NCBI GenBank assembly: GCA_946629155.1 | Contig: CAMOXM010000025.1 | Span: 1 to 16,479 of the forward strand | DNA: 16,479 nt | Source of the DNA: UBA9848 sp003454065 | GTDB taxonomy: Bacteria > Spirochaetota > Spirochaetia > Sphaerochaetales > Sphaerochaetaceae | Reading direction: 5' to 3' | Shown: piece after piece, positions 7,087 through 14,379 of the stretch | How positions within the stretch are numbered: the first letter of the stretch is position 1 | How the letters are laid out: every line of letters starts with the position of its first letter | Notes under the pieces: generated by a model | What the model was told of the DNA's origin: nothing | Databases searched by the model: none | What the model saw: only the letters and a program-made list of their open reading frames with translations | Made by a program: the position numbers and the translations under genes

Positions 7087-8744
7087 ATTCCGAAAAGATC
7101 TTTCATATCCAGCGAATCCGATGATGACGCCGCATCTCCGGCGATAATCCGCTGCAATTCCCTTCTCTTCTCGTCGTCGTTCAAAACATGCGCCTTGACT
7201 TTGGCATGATCCCCCTCGTTAATTTTGACAACGCCGACATTGCAATTGCTTGCCGCTGCGACCACGGCTTGATGCGTAACTGCGATTATCTGCCTTTTAT
7301 GTGACAAATCCTTCAGGTATTTTGCAAGCTGCTTCGCCAATTCCCCGCTCAGACCCGCATCTATCTCATCGAAGACTTCGCATTCGCACCCCTTTTCATC
7401 GCAGGCGCAGAGCATGGCTAGAAATATCCGTGAAATCTCACCGCCGGAAGCCGTTTCCCTCAGAAGACTTCTGCCTTTGCCTTTGTTCAGCGTTATATAG
7501 AAGTCCGCCGAGGAATCGCTATCGACCCTTTCGCTTTTCCTCAAATCGATTTCGAAGCGAACGGAACCCATCGAAAGCTTTGACAGGATCGATTCTATTC
7601 TCTTCTCCGCTTTCTGCTTCATCTTTTCTCTTTTCGCATCGAGTTCGGCCTGCATAGAAGCTATCCTGTCATGCATCAAAGCCGCTTCATTGCGCATTTT
7701 TTCAAGGGAGACATCAGAATCGGAAATCAAATCCAGCTTTCCTTGCGCATCCACTTTGAACGAAAGGACGTTTTCCAACGAGCCTGAGCCGTATTTCCTT
7801 TTCAGCCTTGAAAGCACATCCTGTCTGGCAATGAGCATATCCTGCGAAACATCGTCTCGCTCCTGACGCTCGCAATAATTTCTTATAGCTTCCGCAACAT
7901 CCTCGATTTCGGCGGAAAGGCTCTCCATTCTTTCGCAAAGCGGCAAAACACGTTCGTCTTTTCTCGATATGCTTTCGAAATCCAAAGCGGCTAATCTTAT
8001 CGAATTCATCATGCAATCAGGGCCATGCGAAAACATATCGCAAGCATGCCTGGCACTATTCAACATCGATACCCTATCCCTGGCGAACTTGAGCTTTTCG
8101 CGTATGAGCTCATCCTCATCGGGTTTGATATCCGCTTGGGAAATCTCCTCAATCGCATGTTCGAGAAAATCCTTGTCGCCGACGCTTTGGTCGAACTCTC
8201 GTTTGACTTCATCAATCCTACGCATTATGGCGGCATATTCGCTTCTGACCCCACGCAGCAAATCCCGATCGCCTGTCGTTCCGGAAAAAACATCCAGATA
8301 GTTCAGCGCATAGCCTTTCTCAAGGACGCGGCTCTCCTCGCGCTGATAATTCTGAACCACGAAATGCGAAATGATTTTGCTGAAAAGCGCGGAAGGCTTG
8401 CGGCTTCCCTGGATGAACGAAGACACCTTATCATGGGAAAACGTCCTTTCGAAGATTATCTCTCCGGAGTCCGGGACGATGGAATTGTCCTCCAGAAGCG
8501 AAAGCGCATCGGGCGGAAAGCCGTTCGCATCGTCAGCGCTTATCACCGCCAGCAGCCTTATTTGCTTGTCCGGATCGAAAAACCAATCCTGACCGACCTT
8601 ACCCGTCCTTAGTGCGTTAAGCGCCTTCAATATCATTGTCTTTCCGCTTCCCGATTCGCCGGTTATGGCGCAGAACGAACCGCAGAAGTCCAAATGCATC
8701 TTTTCAATCAATATGAAATTTTCTATTTCCAGTCTTTCAAGCAT
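7083..8744 (-). CDS. recN: DNA repair protein RecN
   Basis: An SMC-like ATPase of 553 residues (family about 550) that acts early in recombinational repair of double-strand breaks. The N-terminus MLERLEIENF is typical of RecN. Walker A is GESGSGKT (29-36), where the family usually has GETGAGKS. A long coiled-coil middle follows, then the signature SGGE in ETASGGEISR, Walker B VFDEIDAGLSG and a His switch in AVTHQAVVAA. A reading frame upstream could be extended to a TTG at 8837, but the added residues are not RecN-like, so the ATG at 8744 is chosen. No strong Shine-Dalgarno is seen. The 89-base gap before it, in an otherwise overlapping gene series, holds a 12-bp palindrome and may carry a separate promoter. 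The His of the usual GQH motif is replaced (VQNYQREE). Confidence 0.93.
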   Translation of the reverse strand: MLERLEIENFILIEKMHLDFCGSFCAITGESGSGKTMILKALNALRTGKVGQDWFFDPDKQIRLLAVISADDANGFPPDALSLLEDNSIVPDSGEIIFERTFSHDKVSSFIQGSRKPSALFSKIISHFVVQNYQREESRVLEKGYALNYLDVFSGTTGDRDLLRGVRSEYAAIMRRIDEVKREFDQSVGDKDFLEHAIEEISQADIKPDEDELIREKLKFARDRVSMLNSARHACDMFSHGPDCMMNSIRLAALDFESISRKDERVLPLCERMESLSAEIEDVAEAIRNYCERQERDDVSQDMLIARQDVLSRLKRKYGSGSLENVLSFKVDAQGKLDLISDSDVSLEKMRNEAALMHDRIASMQAELDAKREKMKQKAEKRIESILSKLSMGSVRFEIDLRKSERVDSDSSADFYITLNKGKGRSLLRETASGGEISRIFLAMLCACDEKGCECEVFDEIDAGLSGELAKQLAKYLKDLSHKRQIIAVTHQAVVAAASNCNVGVVKINEGDHAKVKAHVLNDDEKRRELQRIIAGDAASSSDSLDMKDLFGI

Positions 8745-8792
8745 AAGCCATATCAAAAATAAAGGTCGCCATCGGATTTTCGGACAACTCTG

Positions 8793-8804
8793 AAAAGCGC
8801 TTTT
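8793..8804. promoter_or_regulatory. 12-bp perfect palindrome upstream of recN, possible operator
   Basis: AAAAGCGCTTTT reads the same on both strands. On the minus strand it is followed by TTGTCC, and 18 bases later by TTTATT, a weak possible promoter for recN (4 of 6 matches in each box). A binding site for the adjacent ModE-like protein or for a damage regulator would fit the position, but nothing in the sequence proves it. Confidence 0.3.
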
Positions 8805-8833
8805 GAAAAATAACTGCCCGAAGAACGCCCTCT

Positions 8834-9250
8834 TCAAATTTCGCGCCCGTTATTATTAGACTGAGATTTCCTAATTTGTTCCAAACCGTCGATAAATTTC
8901 CCGCCGTTTGCCGCCGCGACTTTCTTATTTTCCGCTTCAAGCTCGCGAAAAAGAGACAAAAGCTTATCCGCATCACGCGTAAGTTTGGAGCCTTCCCTGT
9001 CGCTTCCGCCCTTTCTCCTTTCCAACAGCACCACCTGAATCATCTGTTCGGCGCGTTTAATGATTTTCATGGCCTTGCTATAGGAGATTCCCAAATCGCG
9101 ACAAGCCTCATTCACACTGCCGGTTTCGCGCGTTTTTTCCAGCAAAGACGCAATTCCTTTGCCGAAAACCTTCTGATAGCTTCCATCCGAAGTCAAAGCG
9201 TATATGAATGTATCGTTGCGTATTACGTATCCGTCCTCATGGCCAGTCAT
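8834..9250 (-). CDS. ModE/LysR-type winged-helix DNA-binding protein
   Basis: A 138-residue protein with the N-terminal winged-helix domain of the molybdate regulator ModE. Recognisable segments are FGKGIASLLEKTRETGSVNEACRDLGISYSKAMKII, given here only as family resemblance: the glycine-rich lead, the E-T-G-S turn and the S-Y-S-K-A recognition helix. The molybdate-binding TOBE domains of full ModE are absent. Instead there is an acidic, Lys-rich C-terminal tail with a short helix. Its ATG overlaps the stop of the iron-sulfur flavoprotein gene in ATGA (9247-9250), so the two are translated together. That suggests it either regulates the flavoprotein operon or senses a linked cofactor. Effector and targets are unknown. 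Confidence 0.82.
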   Translation of the reverse strand: MTGHEDGYVIRNDTFIYALTSDGSYQKVFGKGIASLLEKTRETGSVNEACRDLGISYSKAMKIIKRAEQMIQVVLLERRKGGSDREGSKLTRDADKLLSLFRELEAENKKVAAANGGKFIDGLEQIRKSQSNNNGREI

Positions 9251-11943
9251 TTTCTGCCTTTGCCTTTCGAACTTACAACCCTGCTTACGATCAACGACGA
9301 CATATTCGACTCATATCCGTCGGAAAACACGTCCTTTCTCGATCTTTTAGCCATTCCGAAAGAACTTGTCGGACATTTGGCGGAGCATTGACCGCAACCT
9401 ATGCACCTATCCGCATCGTATGAGATTTTCGAGCAATCCAAGCATCTTGACGCCTCGGCTTTCGCCTGATCATCGGAATACACGACCTTGCCGAAGAAGA
9501 AGCTCCTCCTGTTGACGTATCGTTTGTCATATTCGGCATGCACTCGCTGCACAGGAGAATAGTCAACGCTTTGGTAATTTATGGAGTCTCTGTTTATAGG
9601 AACATACTTTCCTTTCCTTCTCGCAATCTTCAGATTCTGCCCTTTACGAAGATACCTGTGTATGGATTCCGCGCAAATCCTTCCTTCTTTTATCGAGTCC
9701 GCAACTCCGAAATCGCCTTCCGCCATGTCCCCGCCGGCAAAAACACCGGGAACCGATGTCTCAAATGTCCTGAAATCTATGACAGGCAAATTTTTTTTCG
9801 GATCGATTTCGATTCCGAATTGCTTATCCAACCCGCACCAATCGATCACCTGGTTCACGGCATAAATCAAAGTTGAGCACTCTACCGTCCTGATGTCGTT
9901 TTCATCATATTCGGGCAAGCTCTCGTTTCCATAGCCTTTTTTTCTGATGACTTTCTTGAAAACGGCGGCGCTCACTCTTCCAGCCGTGCCAAGCACTTCG
10001 CTTATAACCCATTCGTTATTGACTTCCACGCCCTCGGTTTCCGCATTCAGCAGCTCTTCCAGCTCCATATCGATTTCGTCTCGAGAGCATTTGGTGAACA
10101 AGAACACATCGTTGCCGCCTTTCCTGGCTATGCTTCTTGCAAGGCTGAAAGCCACAATGCCGTCGCCCACCACCACCACATCGCCTTTATGTATTTCTAT
10201 CTCGTTCCTATTCAGCATGCGCAAGTATTCCATGCCGGAGTAAATGCCTTCCGCATCATTTCCAGAAGCATCGGCAAACTTGCCGTCCTGCATGCCAATT
10301 GCCAGCATAAAAGCGCCGAATCCGGCTTTTTTGAGCTCTTCAGCCGTAATATCCACGCCAACATTTATTCCGCAACGTATTTCAACGCCCATCTTCTCGA
10401 GTTTATCGAATTCCTGTTCGACTATGCTTTTGTCTATCCTGTAAATCGGAACATATTTCGACAAGGCGCCGCCGGGAATATTGTCTTTCTCGAAAATGAC
10501 CGGCCTGTATCCCATCTTCGCCAAAAAATAAGCGCATGACATTCCTGCCGCGCCGGAGCCCACGATTGCTATCTTATCGTCATATACCGTACCAGCAGAG
10601 TTGATCGTGCTGGGAATTGGATGATCAGCCGAGCATTTGGCGCTCAAAAACCTCTCTACATCCTTTATGGCCACCGCCTCGTCTATCCTGCCTCTTGCGC
10701 AATGGCTCTCGGATTCGCACACGCAAAGCAACGATGTTATCGTCGGGAACGGGTTGTTTTCCAGCATCAGCTCGTAAGCCTTTTCATACTCGCCGGCCTC
10801 AGTCAGATTCAAAAAGGCCTGCACGGGCATTCCGAGACGGCAATACGCCATGCACGGCGCGGTTCCGGAGCGGTCGCACTCCTCGAACCTCTCCCTATAA
10901 TCGACGCCCTCATCATTCCTTTCGTTCTTGCGCATGGGAGACAGGATGCTTTGGACATCAATCAGCGAGAATCTGCTGGACATCCTTATCGCATTCGTTG
11001 GGCAGGACGACATGCACTTGCCGCAGGCAACGCAGCCATCCTTACGCTCCGCGATGAAATTCGAAGCTACGGAGACGAACGTTCCCTTATCGATTGCGCC
11101 TCTCAACCCAAGGCACGTGGAATACGATGACGTGCATATCGTGAGAGCTTTTCCCTTGGCATACGTATTAACCAAAGTGTGAATCAAACCGATCGAATCG
11201 GTTCTGCGCAATAGTCTGAGCGCTTCGTTTCTGGTGATTTCCCTTCCTCTTCCGGTCTCGATGTAATATTCAGCCTGCCTATCAAGATGAAGACACAAGC
11301 CGTTCTCGATCGTGCCGTCGCCTTCGCATTCCACCCTTCTCGCCACAGCGCATGCGCACGAAGAAACGCACAACTTGGAAGCGTTATCCAAATAATAGGA
11401 CAGCTTATCGTAGTCGCTGACAACCGATTCTTCGGAATTGGAACCGTCTTCGCCTGAGTCCGATGAGTTTTTGTCACTTATCGAAGCCGCCGCAGGTATC
11501 ACCCTGACCATTCCCGTTCCAACAGCGCGATTAGCAGGAAACATATCATCCATTCGGGCTATATATCTATCGAACAGCTCCGCGACTTCGGGATGATTCG
11601 CAACCGTGACTTCATTCGTGAGAACATTCATCATGGTCGCAGGCACAAAAGCATCCGCATAATACTTTCTGACGCCGTCCTCAACCCATGATGAGAAAAA
11701 ACCCAATTGAGCAAGTTCGCCAGAAATCCTGACTATGTCTTCTGTCACATAGCCTGATCTCCTCGACAATGCTGAAACCGTCCTAACCTTTCTCAATCCG
11801 GCAGCCAGCACAACATCTGCCTGCTTATCCGTAAGAAGATTGGCTAAAATCTGATACTCCGGCGATCTGCCGTTTATCTGGTAATATCTCGACAGCTTAC
11901 CATTGAACAATTTGGCAAGACGGATGATCTTCTTTCTCAGCAT
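9247..11943 (-). CDS. multi-cluster iron-sulfur flavoprotein with GltD-like NAD(P)H oxidoreductase module
   Basis: An 898-residue protein built from several modules. Residues about 30-100 resemble a winged-helix domain. Next come Cys192, 196, 198, 206 and 217 and the phrase GREITRNEALRLLRR, as in 4Fe-4S proteins with a CxCR-type motif, then Cys270 and 277. A ferredoxin motif follows (Cys304, 307, 310, 314). A GltD-type N-terminal cluster region (Cys356, 364, 368, 407, 409, 415) leads into an FAD fold (GSGAAG at 462-467), a second nucleotide fold (VVVVGDGIVAFS near 590) and the FAGGD motif (about 735-739). The C-terminus adds CLDC (834-837) and a ferredoxin motif (Cys847, 850, 853, 857). The ATG at 11943 is set by AAGGTGG 8 bases upstream. 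It probably moves electrons between NAD(P)H and an unknown partner. No glutamate synthase large subunit is nearby. Confidence 0.87.
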   Translation of the reverse strand: MLRKKIIRLAKLFNGKLSRYYQINGRSPEYQILANLLTDKQADVVLAAGLRKVRTVSALSRRSGYVTEDIVRISGELAQLGFFSSWVEDGVRKYYADAFVPATMMNVLTNEVTVANHPEVAELFDRYIARMDDMFPANRAVGTGMVRVIPAAASISDKNSSDSGEDGSNSEESVVSDYDKLSYYLDNASKLCVSSCACAVARRVECEGDGTIENGLCLHLDRQAEYYIETGRGREITRNEALRLLRRTDSIGLIHTLVNTYAKGKALTICTSSYSTCLGLRGAIDKGTFVSVASNFIAERKDGCVACGKCMSSCPTNAIRMSSRFSLIDVQSILSPMRKNERNDEGVDYRERFEECDRSGTAPCMAYCRLGMPVQAFLNLTEAGEYEKAYELMLENNPFPTITSLLCVCESESHCARGRIDEAVAIKDVERFLSAKCSADHPIPSTINSAGTVYDDKIAIVGSGAAGMSCAYFLAKMGYRPVIFEKDNIPGGALSKYVPIYRIDKSIVEQEFDKLEKMGVEIRCGINVGVDITAEELKKAGFGAFMLAIGMQDGKFADASGNDAEGIYSGMEYLRMLNRNEIEIHKGDVVVVGDGIVAFSLARSIARKGGNDVFLFTKCSRDEIDMELEELLNAETEGVEVNNEWVISEVLGTAGRVSAAVFKKVIRKKGYGNESLPEYDENDIRTVECSTLIYAVNQVIDWCGLDKQFGIEIDPKKNLPVIDFRTFETSVPGVFAGGDMAEGDFGVADSIKEGRICAESIHRYLRKGQNLKIARRKGKYVPINRDSINYQSVDYSPVQRVHAEYDKRYVNRRSFFFGKVVYSDDQAKAEASRCLDCSKISYDADRCIGCGQCSAKCPTSSFGMAKRSRKDVFSDGYESNMSSLIVSRVVSSKGKGRK

Positions 11944-11976
11944 CTGAAACCACCTTGAACGCACCGAACGCATTCT

Positions 11977-12006
11977 CCCGCACCTTTGCAGCTGCTATGA
12001 TGCGGG
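11977..12006. repeat. short inverted repeat after the bL38-like gene
   Basis: CCCGCA (11977-11982) and TGCGGG (12001-12006) can pair around an 18-base loop that holds a GCAGCTGC palindrome. No T-run follows on the minus strand, so it does not look like an intrinsic terminator. It may protect or attenuate the transcript between the small gene and the flavoprotein gene. Confidence 0.3.
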
Positions 12007-12016
12007 ATGACACGGC

Positions 12017-12106
12017 CTATTTGCGCTTATGCCTGTTCTTTCTCAATTTTTTCTTTCTCTTGTGTGTGGCTATCTTATGCTTTTTTCTTTTTCTACCGCA
12101 AGGCAC
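12017..12106 (-). CDS. 29-residue bL38-like / AURKAIP1-COX24 domain ribosomal peptide
   Basis: A very short, extremely basic protein (29 codons) that begins PCGRKRKKHKIATHKRKKK and ends LRKNRHKRK. It matches the AURKAIP1/COX24 domain family, whose bacterial members of about 30 residues are known from Bacteroidota and, as I recall, spirochaetes. A member has been identified as ribosomal protein bL38 in Flavobacterium; the mitochondrial relative is mS38. It probably binds rRNA in the ribosome. The start is GTG (12104-12106), preceded by AAAGGAG with about 10 bases of spacing. It lies between aroB and the flavoprotein gene in the same direction, 59 bases after the aroB stop. Nearly every residue of the core K-R-K-x-H-K-x-x-T-H-K-R-K-K pattern is present, so I am confident despite the size. 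Confidence 0.9.
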   Translation of the reverse strand: MPCGRKRKKHKIATHKRKKKLRKNRHKRK

Positions 12107-12165
12107 TTTTCACAATCTCCTTTCCAACATACAGCGTTTAATTTTCCACTTTTTCCATTGATTTG

Positions 12166-13185
12166 TCAAACCGCTCGCCTATTGACAAACAGCGCTCTCA
12201 AATCGTCAGGTCGTTCCTTTCGAAATTCAAACGAGCCTATGCTCTCGACATGAACTGTGTTCAGGAAATCACCTTCTGACTTCTTATCCGACCCGATAAG
12301 CATCATCACGTCATTCGGATCAAAATCCGCCTTGCTTGGCAATCCGTATTTTTCCAAAACCGGCAGCAGGCGCCTCAGCACCGCATCGGAACACATGCAC
12401 GCCATTCCTATCGCTACGCATTCGCCATGCAAAAGGCCGCCGCCAGACAACGACTCCACCGCATGGCCGATGGTATGCCCGAAATTCAGGACCTTCCTAA
12501 GTCCCATTTCGAACGGGTCGGAAGCGACCACATCGGCCTTGACGCGAAGCGATCTGACGATTATGTCGTCCAAATCATTCGAAATGTTCTCGGATCCCTC
12601 TATCAAGGCAAACAATTCGCCATCGCTAGTGAGACCCATTTTGATGGCTTCCGCCAATCCTGCGGAAAGCTGGCGTCCGTCCAGCGTGCTCAAGACATTC
12701 GGATCTATAAGGACCGCAGAAGGAAATTTAAATGCGCCTATTGAGTTCTTTACGCCCTTGAAATCGACTCCGCACTTGCCTCCTATCGAAGAATCGACTT
12801 GCGACAGAAGCGTCGTAGGCACATTGTAGAAATCCACTCCCCTCATATACGAAGCCGCGGCAAAAGCCGCCAAATCACCTGCGACCCCCCCTCCGACAGC
12901 CACGACGGCGTCCTTTCTCGTGAATTTCTTCTCAAGCATGAACCCGAGCATTTCGGAATAGTTGTCGAGATTCTTGGACGCCTCGCCCTGTCTTATGACA
13001 TACGCATATCCTGATGAGGATTGCGAAAGCGCCTTTCGAGCATATTCCGGCGGAACGCCATCATCCGTCACTACCAGAACCTTGCGCTTCAAATCGAATA
13101 GAGAACCGATGTCGTCCAGACACCCTCTTCGTATAGTAATATCATACGCTATGTCGTTCTGCTTGGAGTCAATGCTTATCTTCAT
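12166..13185 (-). CDS. aroB: 3-dehydroquinate synthase
   Basis: The second enzyme of the shikimate pathway, converting DAHP to 3-dehydroquinate with NAD and a divalent metal in the cytoplasm. The 339-residue protein carries the NAD-binding GGGVAGDLAAFAA segment, the substrate loop VPTTLLSQVDSSIGGK, and the three metal ligands in their usual contexts: Glu in GLAEAIK, His in NFGHTIGHA and His in LLHGE. The frame stays open upstream to 13245, but the ATG at 13185 has AAGGTG six bases before it and gives the expected N-terminus. It starts 19 bases after the pheA stop, so pheA and aroB form an operon for aromatic amino-acid synthesis. Other pathway genes are not in the window. Confidence 0.95.
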   Translation of the reverse strand: MKISIDSKQNDIAYDITIRRGCLDDIGSLFDLKRKVLVVTDDGVPPEYARKALSQSSSGYAYVIRQGEASKNLDNYSEMLGFMLEKKFTRKDAVVAVGGGVAGDLAAFAAASYMRGVDFYNVPTTLLSQVDSSIGGKCGVDFKGVKNSIGAFKFPSAVLIDPNVLSTLDGRQLSAGLAEAIKMGLTSDGELFALIEGSENISNDLDDIIVRSLRVKADVVASDPFEMGLRKVLNFGHTIGHAVESLSGGGLLHGECVAIGMACMCSDAVLRRLLPVLEKYGLPSKADFDPNDVMMLIGSDKKSEGDFLNTVHVESIGSFEFRKERPDDLRALFVNRRAV

Positions 13186-13204
13186 AGCCGCACCTTCGAA
13201 AGCC

Positions 13205-14293
13205 TCAGCTCCCTTCGGCATACGTTCCCGCCAATTTGACTTCATCGCAAACCGTTTTCAGCTGTATCATGAGATCCGAACCCGCCTCGCCGAACGCATC
13301 GCCTTCAAGCTCCGCATAGAAATAGTATTTCCACTTCCTGCTCTTCATGGGCCTGCTTCTGAGATTCCGCATATTGAAGCCGTTCGAGCCTATAATGTCC
13401 AAAGCCTTGGCAAGGCTTCCGACTTCATTCGCAACGGAAAACACGATTATAAATCCATCCCCCGATTTTTTTCTGACATTCTTGTTCAGCACCCTTGAAA
13501 AGCAAGCGAAGCGAGTCGAATTGTTCCTTTCCGTATTGATTGCCTTCTCTAACACCTCAAGTCCATAAAGGCTTGCGGTCTCATAGCTGGCTATCGCTCC
13601 TATCGTCTTATCGTTTTTTTCGGCTACTTCCTGCGCGGCGACAGCAGTGTTGACCCTCTCGACCTGCTCATACCCATGTCTTGTTATGAATTCGGACGAC
13701 TGGGCAAGAGCCTGCGGATGGCTGAACACCGTCCGTATGGATTCCTTCGTGGCTCCCTTGACTCCTAAAAGATTCTGCTCTATGTCGATGCTCATTATCC
13801 TGTTTATGAACAAATCGCCCGAATAGATCAGATCCATGACCATGCCCACGTCTCCTGCAGTGCTGTTTTCTATCGGAAGCACTGCAACATCGCAATTCCC
13901 TTTCACGACTTCATCGTAAGACAACGAGAAATCAGGATATGAAACATACTCGGCATCCGGAAACATCTTATTTGCAGCAATATACGCGAAAGCGCCCGGC
14001 ACACCCGTATAAGCCACGCGCATGCCCTGATTCAATCGCATCTGGTATGACACCGATTGCTTCATCAGACCTTTCATGAACAATGGGTAATACTCCTTGA
14101 TCGTCTCGTCCTTTATATAAGCTGAATTATTCGCAATTACTTCCGCCTCCCGTTTCGCATCGATTATTCCAAGCCCATTCAGCTTCTTATATTCCGCAAT
14201 CCTACCGGCCGCTTTCATCCTATCTTCGAAAAGCGCTGCGATTTGCCTATCCGCATCATCTATGGCCTGTCTGGCCTGCTCCATATCATTCAT
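13205..14293 (-). CDS. pheA: bifunctional chorismate mutase / prephenate dehydratase
   Basis: Converts chorismate through prephenate to phenylpyruvate for phenylalanine synthesis. From the ATG at 14293 it has 362 residues. Residues about 4-85 form an AroQ-type chorismate mutase (IDDADRQIAALFEDRM, then a K-R-E-A segment). The dehydratase domain follows (AYTGVPGAFAYIAA, VLPIENSTAGDV, and the catalytic-region STRF). A C-terminal ACT domain binds phenylalanine in relatives. There the usual GALV and ESRP motifs read GSLA and RSRP. The frame opens with a GTG at 14317, but that lies inside the promoter. The ATG at 14293 sits where transcription is expected to start, with no Shine-Dalgarno, so the transcript may be leaderless; an ATG at 14284 is an alternative. 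aroB follows in the same operon. Confidence 0.93.
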   Translation of the reverse strand: MNDMEQARQAIDDADRQIAALFEDRMKAAGRIAEYKKLNGLGIIDAKREAEVIANNSAYIKDETIKEYYPLFMKGLMKQSVSYQMRLNQGMRVAYTGVPGAFAYIAANKMFPDAEYVSYPDFSLSYDEVVKGNCDVAVLPIENSTAGDVGMVMDLIYSGDLFINRIMSIDIEQNLLGVKGATKESIRTVFSHPQALAQSSEFITRHGYEQVERVNTAVAAQEVAEKNDKTIGAIASYETASLYGLEVLEKAINTERNNSTRFACFSRVLNKNVRKKSGDGFIIVFSVANEVGSLAKALDIIGSNGFNMRNLRSRPMKSRKWKYYFYAELEGDAFGEAGSDLMIQLKTVCDEVKLAGTYAEGS

Positions 14294-14300
14294 TCGAGAG

Positions 14301-14330
14301 ATTATAATACTTTTCACGAGGTTTTTTCAA
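14301..14330 (-). promoter_or_regulatory. sigma70-type promoter of pheA-aroB
   Basis: On the minus strand TTGAAA (plus 14325-14330) and a perfect TATAAT (plus 14301-14306) are 18 bases apart. Only seven bases separate TATAAT from the ATG at 14293. The -35 box lies in the 15-base sequence GAGGTTTTTTCAAAA (plus 14318-14332), identical to the end of the palindromic element near cinA. Confidence 0.75.
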
Positions 14331-14379
14331 AAAGTCATAAACCACAGTCGCTGTCAGATATATGTCTTTGGTGTAGCCC

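Noticed and set aside
8745..8837. N-terminal extension of recN to a TTG at 8837
   Set aside because: The added residues are not RecN-like, and the family N-terminus begins exactly at the ATG at 8744.
14343..14356. Small hairpin ACAG/CTGT after the Gx-family gene as terminator
   Set aside because: The stem is only 4 bp and the following T-run belongs to the pheA promoter motif; too weak to call.
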